In this document: piece after piece, positions 17,701 to 25,300 of the stretch
How positions within the stretch are numbered: position 1 is the first letter of the stretch
Layout: every line of letters starts with the position of its first letter
Assembly (NCBI RefSeq): GCF_006352025.1
Contig: NZ_CP040937.1
Location: 124,001 to 188,000, forward strand
Source: Hymenobacter sp. DG01
Lineage (GTDB): Bacteria; Bacteroidota; Bacteroidia; Cytophagales; Hymenobacteraceae
Length of the DNA stretch: 64,000 bases
Direction of reading: 5' to 3'
Position numbers and translations under genes: made by a program
The notes under the pieces: generated by a model
Told to the model about the DNA's origin: nothing
Databases searched by the model: none
The model's input: the letters and a program-made list of their open reading frames with translations, nothing else

Positions 17701-20700
17701 GAATCCGGGGAATACACCATGGCTACGGACCTGAGCCAAGGGTTTGTATTTGAGAATCATCTCACCGCCAGCCCGCGAACGAACAGTGTTCTACAACTAC
17801 TGGAAGACCGTACCCCCAGTGGCGGCCTGGACCAGGCCCGCTGCTCGCAACGCAACCAGGTATGGTACGATGAAGCCACTGGTGACGTGCCGGATCCTGA
17901 CCGTACTCAGGAGTTCGTGCTAGGGGCCGTGGCCAAAACCAGCAACGGCAGCAGCACGACGTGGTACAGCTACGATGACCAGGGCCGCGTGACTTGGCTA
18001 GTGCAGCAAGTGCCGGGCGTGGGCAAGAAAACGGTAGACTACACGTATGATTTCTTGGGTAACGTGCTGGAAGTGGCCTACCAGAAGGGGCAGCCGGATG
18101 CTTTCTACCACCAGTACGAGTACGACGCCGACAAGCGCCTGCGTAGCGTGTATACCTCTACCGACGGGCTACCGACGAGCCGTACGCTACAGGCGCGCTA
18201 CCATTATTACCTGCATGGCCCGCTCAAGCGGGTGGAACTGGCAGGCAATCTGCAAGGGCTGGATTACGCCTACACGGTACAGGGCTGGCTTAAGAGCATC
18301 AATAACGCGCAGAAAGGCCTTGATCCTGGTCAGGACAGCCCCGCTAGCACCGGGATGCTTAAAGACCTGTTTGGTATGCGGCTGGATTATTTCGATGGCG
18401 ACTACCGGAGCCGGCAGCTGACGGCCCCGAACCTGACCAGCTCGACCAGTCAGCCCATTGAAACCCATTACGATGGCAGCGTACGAGCCAACAGCTGGCA
18501 CACGGCCGCCGCTACCAAAGTGCACAGCTACGCTTACCGTTACGATGCGAAAGGTCAGCTGCTGCAGTCTGACTACGGTGAGCTGATCGGCGGTTCCCTC
18601 CTGCAATACAACACCGACCCCAATCTGAAGCCGTTTGAGGAAGGTAACCTGAGCTATGATGCGCACGGCAATATTCAAACCATGCGCCGCCGCGATGGTG
18701 CAGGTTTCGCCACCGATGATTTTACCTATGAATATACTCCGGGCACCAATAAACTGGCGCGGGTAAAAAACCAGGCGGGCAACGCGGAGTTGGAGTACGA
18801 GTATGATGTGAATGGACAGATGACTCGGGAATTAGACTACCGGGGGGGGCGTTCTAAGTTTTTAAGCTACGATGTAACGGGCAAAGTAACGGGCGTGTAC
18901 CGGGATGCGGCGCGGCGTAATTTGCTAGCCACGTATACCTACGACGACCGGGGTTTCCGCTCATCTAAATCCGTATATGACAGCAATGGCTACCAAGTAG
19001 AACGAATCACCACCTACGTGCGCGACGCGGCTGGCAACGTGCTGGGCACCTACGAGCAGGGGGCTGGCAAGGCCCAGCAGCTCACCGAGCTGCCGCTCTA
19101 CGGCTCCAGCCGCCTGGGCATGCTCACCCGCGTGGAGGACAACACCGGCACCAACGCCTTTGATGCCCGCTACGAGTTGAACGACCAGCTCGGCAATGCC
19201 CGCGTGGTATTCCACCGGCCCACTACCGCCACCTATCTGGCCACCATGGAAGATGGGCAGCGTGAAACCGAGGAAAGCCAGTTTGAGAACCTACCCGCTA
19301 CCCGTGTTGCTGGGGTTGCGTGGCAGGGCAGTTACTCGGCCCGTATCCGGTCCTCTGGTGCACCAGTGGTGGGCCCGAAGAAGACGATCCTCAATGTGCA
19401 GAAGGGCGACACCGTTACCTTCTCATCCATGGTACACTACGCGGCCAACAACCAGGGCCGCCCAGCAGCCCGCTCCATTACGCCCTACGCCGTAGCCGGG
19501 GCCATGGTAGCCGGGGTGCCGCAGGGCGTAGCCCAGCCCACCCCGGAAGGCACTTCCCGCCTCAGTAAGCTGGGGCAGGCACTTAGCCGCCTTACCGCCG
19601 GAGTATCTCTTGACCTGCTGGGCCAACGAGTTGCCCGGACTGCTAGCCTGGCGGCTGTTCCCCCAGTGTACCTGCGCTACCGGCTCTACGACCCGGCAAA
19701 CAACCAGACCATCCAGGAAGGCACCGTGAATGCCACGGCGCAGGCCGGCATGGCTTGGGAGGAGTTGAAAACCGGTGTGCGGATGAGCCAGGGTGGTAAC
19801 TTGGAGTTGACCACCGTTAGCGCCTCCTTCGATAACGATGCCTTCTTCGACCAAATTACAGTGGAGCATACTGGTGGAGCCATTGTACAGGAGCAACACC
19901 AGTATGCCTTTGGCTCCCCGCTCACGGGTCTCAACTACGTTGTTGGAAACAAGCGCTACCGCCATGGCTACCAGGGCCAGTTCACCGAGAAGGATGAGGA
20001 AACCGGCTACGACAGCTTCGAGTTGCGCCTTTACAATAGCCGCATTGGTCGGTGGATGTCATATGACCCAGAAGGACAGTTTTATTCACCTTACGTAGGA
20101 ATGGGGAATAATCCTGTGTCGGATGTAGATCCAGATGGAGGGCTTTCGCACCCTCCAGGTACAGGTTTATCAAAACTAAAAAATATAAATTCTGGGTATA
20201 TGAAAGTAGCTACTGATGCAACTAGTGTGTCAACAAGAACTTCTACGGGACTCGCATTAGTCAAACTAGCAGCTTCACAAAGAAATGTGCCTGATGTAAC
20301 AGAGAAATTCGATAATCAACTAAAGCAGACATGGGATTATTTTTCTGATGCCAATGAGAAGTTTAATACTGCATACAATCAGGCTATTGAATCTGGCAAT
20401 GGCAAAAACGTACAAGATGTATTGGTAGAAAGAATTAAATTTTTTAGCGATAAAGTAAAAACAGGGGCGCCTTTCGATATAAAGCAAAAAGGCAAAGGAT
20501 ATACACCTAGAGAACTTGGTGGCGAGTTTGTTAGATATCATGGCATAGTAATGAGATACGATGATTTTGGGAACTATAATTATGGCTTGGCTGCTAAAGC
20601 TTTCGGTATTTCCCTTGAATTTGCAAAAAAAGCAGCAGGACTTAATCAATTATCCAAAATATTTTCAAGACCTAGTCTAGTATTTCCAACCAATATAGAT

Positions 20701-20796
20701 GGGCTATTTGATGACCCAAGGGATACACAAATGATAATTAGAGGTTATAGTCATCCCATGATTAGAAACGCGTATCTCAAGCCTGGAAAAAAATGA
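14767..20796 (+). CDS. Rhs polymorphic toxin with LamG domains
   Basis: A giant secreted protein (2009 residues from ATG 14767, which starts the signal peptide MKHLLRSGSFIFPLLVSLVT). A first LamG-like domain begins at VTWLQLDEQAGNL. A second is split around WSFNEGTGVTTAESS and VRVGDAPALRMTNTLTLEAW. YD/Rhs repeats follow (YDDQGRVTWL, YDFLGNVLEV, YEYDADKRLRS). The Rhs core motif SRIGRWMSYDPEGQ...NPVSDVDPDGG ends near 20140. The last 215 residues are a separate toxin tip with FVRYHGIVMRYDDFGNYNYG. From memory this resembles polymorphic toxin type 44, but that is not certain. The tip and following gene are AT-rich, unlike the shell. Confidence 0.88.
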   Translation: MKHLLRSGSFIFPLLVSLVTASQAQTTGPTGLTNGLVTWLQLDEQAGNLAQDVSGSGHSAFIDNGTAGVVSGRIVDSGALFLSGSKTLRIPLSWQPARFTISWWVAPNTRGAWTQAVKAGWWGGFLFHTSPDGTIYAGTDLGNRITTAPGTFEVNASSSQLRWQLYTFTFEKDAASDATTGTGRLYKNGIEVGSRTTMRLPNAWTELTFGSPDSQFSADGYYDDVRVYDRALSTTEVLQLVSNTAKIHTPPSAPSQDLARNWRMSRSYDENGNVVGESKSFTDALGRGIQSQVKNQTAGHILATQTVYSSGGKPVLSTLAAPINNAAFSYKEKFFTVGGYDYGPINFEGAKSSNPDVPDYTGIGTLRYYYSSQNALEPLTPATAYPFSLTEEYGGPLGGIKRAAGPGEVFRMGAGRETKSRELPMLNELDHYLSMRSSFVPTPTGVSLKLQGLKSISVDTEGKESISFADKEGQVLATCLSGPQYTGVVVEAAIHSDPANTSGLPVYQDIHIPAAGPATLTIGGDGSLDILNLTTDAVTSYSYPWPTISLAPGFYRVLSTRNNQSVRYLARYGDFSYSFYDDARRVVATVAPRGVGSLATQAGNAPTGRVGQWSFNEGTGVTTAESSGNPLSGTLLNGAAWTASAGTSGTLCGLKTEHQGTLDLNAPAGTRITGIKSARYGTGQGNDCASFTFDPACSADVTDRVSSLAAAQLANNPAVISISADNNTLGIDPCGGQVKVLKIEATYIPSNPLTSPAGGSCVLFDGQDDYVRVGDAPALRMTNTLTLEAWIYPTANKDGIILNKENEYEVARFADGSIQWAFANTNPGWAWVNTGIVVPLNTWAHIGITYDNGVVKAYLNGVQVGTAYAGAGSIRYNGGEFWIGGRQCCPQFFQGALDEVRVWNTIVQPSTSSTTQPAFTTRYTYSGVGTLLSTESVDKGKSEYVYARDGRIRFSQSALQKQQGRFSYSNYDEVGRVVESGEYTMATDLSQGFVFENHLTASPRTNSVLQLLEDRTPSGGLDQARCSQRNQVWYDEATGDVPDPDRTQEFVLGAVAKTSNGSSTTWYSYDDQGRVTWLVQQVPGVGKKTVDYTYDFLGNVLEVAYQKGQPDAFYHQYEYDADKRLRSVYTSTDGLPTSRTLQARYHYYLHGPLKRVELAGNLQGLDYAYTVQGWLKSINNAQKGLDPGQDSPASTGMLKDLFGMRLDYFDGDYRSRQLTAPNLTSSTSQPIETHYDGSVRANSWHTAAATKVHSYAYRYDAKGQLLQSDYGELIGGSLLQYNTDPNLKPFEEGNLSYDAHGNIQTMRRRDGAGFATDDFTYEYTPGTNKLARVKNQAGNAELEYEYDVNGQMTRELDYRGGRSKFLSYDVTGKVTGVYRDAARRNLLATYTYDDRGFRSSKSVYDSNGYQVERITTYVRDAAGNVLGTYEQGAGKAQQLTELPLYGSSRLGMLTRVEDNTGTNAFDARYELNDQLGNARVVFHRPTTATYLATMEDGQRETEESQFENLPATRVAGVAWQGSYSARIRSSGAPVVGPKKTILNVQKGDTVTFSSMVHYAANNQGRPAARSITPYAVAGAMVAGVPQGVAQPTPEGTSRLSKLGQALSRLTAGVSLDLLGQRVARTASLAAVPPVYLRYRLYDPANNQTIQEGTVNATAQAGMAWEELKTGVRMSQGGNLELTTVSASFDNDAFFDQITVEHTGGAIVQEQHQYAFGSPLTGLNYVVGNKRYRHGYQGQFTEKDEETGYDSFELRLYNSRIGRWMSYDPEGQFYSPYVGMGNNPVSDVDPDGGLSHPPGTGLSKLKNINSGYMKVATDATSVSTRTSTGLALVKLAASQRNVPDVTEKFDNQLKQTWDYFSDANEKFNTAYNQAIESGNGKNVQDVLVERIKFFSDKVKTGAPFDIKQKGKGYTPRELGGEFVRYHGIVMRYDDFGNYNYGLAAKAFGISLEFAKKAAGLNQLSKIFSRPSLVFPTNIDGLFDDPRDTQMIIRGYSHPMIRNAYLKPGKK

Positions 20797-21230
20797 GAAA
20801 AATCACGATAGTTTCCTTGTTAATTTCATGTTCATGTAGCGACAAAAAAATACATGACCAAATATATTTTAATGATAATTTCAATAAAGTTCAAAATACT
20901 ATAATTGAAGTAGATAGCATGCTAAAAAGTAATGCATTTGAAAATTTCGATATAGACCTTGAGAGTGATCCAATTAAAATAATTTCAGATACAATTAATA
21001 CTAGTTTACTGAATAAATTAAAAATACTTAAAAACAATAATATAACGTATATATATAAAGATAATTTCAGTAATTATATATTTTTTGGTTATTTTAGCGC
21101 TAGCAACGAAGATCCGATATATATGAGACAAATAATTGTAGGTAAAGAGGATAATAACGTAATACTATATTATAATAATATTATAACGAAGAGAGAAAGA
21201 TTAATTTTAATTTCCCCAAAAAACATATGA
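20793..21230 (+). CDS. Putative immunity lipoprotein for the Rhs toxin
   Basis: A 145-residue protein starting inside the toxin stop codon (ATGA overlap). The N-terminus is a short lipoprotein-type leader (MRKITIVSLLISCSCSDKK). The mature part is Asn/Ile/Lys-rich, with no catalytic motif. Position right after an Rhs toxin tip and the shared low GC content are the classic marks of a cognate immunity gene. A lipoprotein location would suit a toxin that acts in the periplasm or is met there. The family was not recognised. Confidence 0.7.
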   Translation: MRKITIVSLLISCSCSDKKIHDQIYFNDNFNKVQNTIIEVDSMLKSNAFENFDIDLESDPIKIISDTINTSLLNKLKILKNNNITYIYKDNFSNYIFFGYFSASNEDPIYMRQIIVGKEDNNVILYYNNIITKRERLILISPKNI

Positions 21231-21712
21231 TAAAATTTCAGATTTTAATTCTACTAGTTTCTTCCTTGCTGCTAACTGAGTGTAAAACCTTAGTAAGGTA
21301 TATAAACCCCACTAAGTTGATGCAAGGTTACCAAGGTGCCATTGTCAAGCGTGCGGCTTTTACGGCCAAGGCCAAGACCTGGCAGTTGAACCTGGATTCG
21401 CTGACTAAGGAGCTGAGCGCCTTGCCGCCCTCGGCTACCCAGGCCCGCAAAGCCAAGGAGCAGCAGTACCTGCAATACCGTGAGGCCTTGCAGCAGCAGG
21501 CTGCGGCTGAACAGCAGAAGCTGGATAAGGAGGTGCTGGATGAGGTGAATGCCTACATCAAGCAGTACGGCAAGGAGAAAGGCTACGACTTTATCCTAGG
21601 CGCTACCGACAACGGCAACATCGTGTACGCCGCTGAGGGCACCGACGTAACCGAGGAGGTACTGAAGGGCTTGAACGAGCAATACGCCAAGCAGCATCCC
21701 GCCACGCCATGA
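21227..21712 (+). CDS. OmpH/Skp-like lipoprotein
   Basis: A 161-residue protein with leader and lipobox (LLLTEC). A long charged coiled-coil follows (AKTWQLNLDSLTKELSALPP onward) and ends in the OmpH-type tail YGKEKGYDFILGATDNGNIV / VTEEVLKGLNEQYAK. Skp/OmpH proteins are periplasmic chaperones for unfolded outer-membrane proteins, so this one may hold the Rhs protein during export. It overlaps the immunity gene by 4 bp. Its first 25 codons are AT-rich like the immunity gene, while the rest is GC-rich. This places a recombination border inside the gene near 21300. Confidence 0.8.
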   Translation: MIKFQILILLVSSLLLTECKTLVRYINPTKLMQGYQGAIVKRAAFTAKAKTWQLNLDSLTKELSALPPSATQARKAKEQQYLQYREALQQQAAAEQQKLDKEVLDEVNAYIKQYGKEKGYDFILGATDNGNIVYAAEGTDVTEEVLKGLNEQYAKQHPATP

Positions 21713-22326
21713 GCCACGCTTTCCTGAAGCGGCTGGTGATATTGGCCGGCTTAGGTGGGAGCCTTACCGGCTGCTGCTCGAGCAGCTTGGAGGCCCCGGC
21801 TTTGCGCGCCTACGTGCAGGACCCGGCCCATGGCTTAGTGCAGCACACTACCGTTGGTAGTGCTGAACTCACCTGTGCCTACCGTCCCACCGAATTGCTG
21901 GTGGCCCAGGAACTGGCCAACCCCAACAGCATCACCGCGTCCCCAGATTCGGTGCGGCGGCAGTTTGCGGGCCGGCAGTACTTCACGTTGTCGCTCGCTC
22001 AAGATGGGGCCGAAATCGAAAATCAGTTCATCACCAACCCCACGGCCCTGACCAATGCCTTGGCCTACCTCAATACCGGTATTGCCGCCGATGTATTTCT
22101 GGTAACAGCCGGTCATGACTCCATCCCGGCCCTGACCAGCGCCTACCCCCGGCAATACGGGGCTACGGGTCGCTCCACAGTGCTGCTCATCTTCCAGGCC
22201 TCCGGGCTACCGCAAAACCAAGATTTTCAGCTGGTCTACCGCGACACACATTTTGGCCTGGGCACCGTGCAGTTTTCCTTCAAAGGCCCTGATGTAGTGG
22301 CCATTCCCACCCTGAAACTTCCCTGA
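21709..22326 (+). CDS. Lipoprotein of unknown function in the Rhs operon
   Basis: A 205-residue protein with an N-terminal leader and a Cys-rich lipobox region (LGGSLTGCCSSS). The mature part is beta-rich, with VFLVTAGHDSIPALTSAY and a final FQLVYRDTHFGLGTVQF segment. It overlaps the OmpH-like gene by 4 bp, so it belongs to the same transcript. The family was not recognised. An accessory role in surface display or export of the Rhs proteins is only an inference from position. Confidence 0.7.
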   Translation: MSHAFLKRLVILAGLGGSLTGCCSSSLEAPALRAYVQDPAHGLVQHTTVGSAELTCAYRPTELLVAQELANPNSITASPDSVRRQFAGRQYFTLSLAQDGAEIENQFITNPTALTNALAYLNTGIAADVFLVTAGHDSIPALTSAYPRQYGATGRSTVLLIFQASGLPQNQDFQLVYRDTHFGLGTVQFSFKGPDVVAIPTLKLP

Positions 22327-22380
22327 CGGCTACTTCTGGTCGTCCTTCTCTGCCTTATATCGACTTACCGCTACTCCCTT

Positions 22381-25300
22381 ATGTTTTTTCGTAATCGTGT
22401 GCTGGTGCGGGCAACCGCCAGCCTGCTGCTGCTGGAAACCGTTGTCAACCTCGTGCTGCCAACCTTGTCCTACGCCAGCATGGGTCCCGGGCAGCCAGAA
22501 TTCACCAGCTACGAAGCACCCGGCTCCACCGACATGGTGAACATGACCACCGGGGACTTCACCTTCAACATCCCGGTGCTTGACATTCCCGGTCCCGAGC
22601 GCAGCTTCTCGCTTCCGCTTACCTACCGCGCCGGTATCCGGCTAGAGCAAGAAGCTTCCTGGGTGGGGTTAGGCTGGTCGCTCAACCCTGGTGCCATTGC
22701 CCGCGGCCTCAACGGCTACCCCGACGATGCCGTGAACGACCCCAATACGACTACCTACAAAAAAACCTATGCCAAAGGGTGGACCGGCGGCATACCCGGC
22801 GTGCTGGATTTGGCCTGGGATTCGAATACTGGCCACAGTGGTACCGCCGATCTGATCGGCTTAGCCAGCGTGGGCTGGGAGAACGGAAAAGTAAATTCCG
22901 GGGACCTGATCGGGGTGAAATATACCAAGGGGCAGGGCATCAGCGTCGACCCCATCCGCATGGCAGGAGCAGCCCTGACCGTTGCCAGTGTCGGAGCCGC
23001 CGGCTCCGTGTCGGCCGGCGCGGCAGTAGCTGGGAAGCAGCTGGGCCAGAGCGTGGGAACAGGGGTAGCCATGAGTATGATGCTCGGCAAATCCGGTGGT
23101 TCTGGTGGCGGCTTCAACCGCCCGATCGTTAAGAAGGAAAAGCGCTTTTTACACACCAACTATTGGGTCTTCTCCAACGACACGAAAGCGGAGATGATGT
23201 ACGGCTCGTTGTATTTCGACAACATGGGCCGGGCGGTGAAGTCAAACGCTCCCGAGCAAGCCAATCACCCTACTCTGTTTGAGGGCTCCACCAGGATAAG
23301 TGATGCCAACAAGCCCACCACCTTTGAATATTTCCGGCGTTATGGCACCGATGCCACTGAAACCCGGGAAGTAGGCGCCGACCTGCAACAGTATGTCGGC
23401 CCCAAGGATGATAGCTACCTTGCCACGAACCTGCGCCCCCTCAGTATCGCCCACGACGATTTTTCCGTGATGGGAGAAGGAGTATCGGGCAGCATCCGTC
23501 CTTTCCGCATGGAAACAGGCACTTTGTCTTTTCCGAAAAAGATGGCGGAAAAGCATGACAAATATAACCTGGTACCGTTCCTGGGCGGCTACAAGCCCAT
23601 GTTCCGGTACGAGAGTGCGCTTTCCAATGGGTACGATTACCATTCCTATGCTCCTAACGGAGTGGACGAAGTAGGAGTGGAAGGCTCTCCCAATCAAAAT
23701 ACCATCAGCCTTACAGACCAACGGCTGTTTTCGCGTTCCACTTCCGCGAACCGGACCGCGCCGGCCCGTACCGGCATTGTGTACAGTTCCAACTCACCAG
23801 ATGAACAGCTGTTCCTGGCGAAAAACCCCTACGAAACCATGCGTCTGGTGCAGGGGAAGCGTATCAAGTGGTATTCCAACGCCGAGATTGAAAGCTTCTA
23901 CGCCACCTCGCCTGACGGCAATGGCAATGGGTTTCTTGAGTTTGCGAAGCCTCAAACCAAGGCGGCTGTGAAGCGGGTGCGGGACAGGCTGGCAACCCGA
24001 GATTGCCCGCCACCTCCTCCTACCAAGGATTTGTGCCAGTACTGCGGCAATTGCGAAACGCAATACTGGATCTATAAGGACTCGGTCTACACGACAAACA
24101 ACACGTTTCGTAAACTGATGCCCCGGGGAAGCATAGGCGCTTTCGCCATTACGGCCGAAGACGGCACTACATATCACTACTCGCTGCCTGTTTATCATTA
24201 CAACCAGTTCAGCCGAAGCTATGAGTTAAATCCCACTGAAGGGGACAAAGGAGTATCCACTCAAACTATCGGCCAGCGGGGCCGGGACTACGGTTACGCC
24301 ACGGCGTGGCTGCTGACGGCTATTACCTCCGCTGACTATGTTGACCGAGGGCAACGCGGCCTTGTTGACGAGCAAGACTGGGGCGGCTGGGTGAAGTTTC
24401 AGTACGGTCGCTTCTCATCCCGCTATAAGTGGCGCCAGCCCTACGTTGGACAAGGCTATTCCGAGTCCGACATGAACACCGCTAACTTCTCAGAAGGTGC
24501 TAAACAGACGTACTATCTGAACTCCATCAGCACCCGGACGCACACGGCGTTTTTTATCAAAAGCGTACGTAACGACGCGCGCGGGCACTTCTCGCAAGCA
24601 GACAGTACACAATCCAGCCTAGCTATCGACGAAACCAGCCCCTCATCCTCTTTGCGACTGGACGAGATTGTGCTGCTCAACAACCAAGACGTACGAAAGC
24701 TGGAAGTCACCAACGGTATCCGATCTGCCAATGATATCGGTCCGGATATTCCTGCCTTCCGGCTTAGCAGTAACAATGGGTACGATATTGCCGGCAACAA
24801 CGCCACCTATAAAAGCGAGCTTGGCAACCGGGACACGTATGAATTTGTGTTGGATCAGCACGATGTGCAGGCAGATAGTCGCATCCGCAACTTCCTAACT
24901 GAGCGCGCTTTAAAGCGCATTCTTTTTAACTACAGCTACACGCTCTGCCCAGGTACATCCAGTTCTTTCCCCAGCCTCTCGGATCTCCCACCGATGGATG
25001 AGGCCAATGCCAGTACCAAGCGCACGGGTAAGCTGACCTTAGAAAGCGTGTCTACCTACGGGCCCCGCAATACAAAGTTGATTCCTGACTTCGTCTTTAC
25101 CTATGGAAACAATCCCAGTTACGATAAAGATAAATGGGATGGGTTTGGTATGTATAACTCGGCTGGTACGTACTCCAACACAACGCATAATCCCTCCACT
25201 AATATTGCAACGGCTACGCAGGATGGCGCAGCCTGGTCGCTGACGGAGGTACTCAATCCGCTTGGCAGCCGTATGCAGATACGCTATGAGAGGGACCAGT

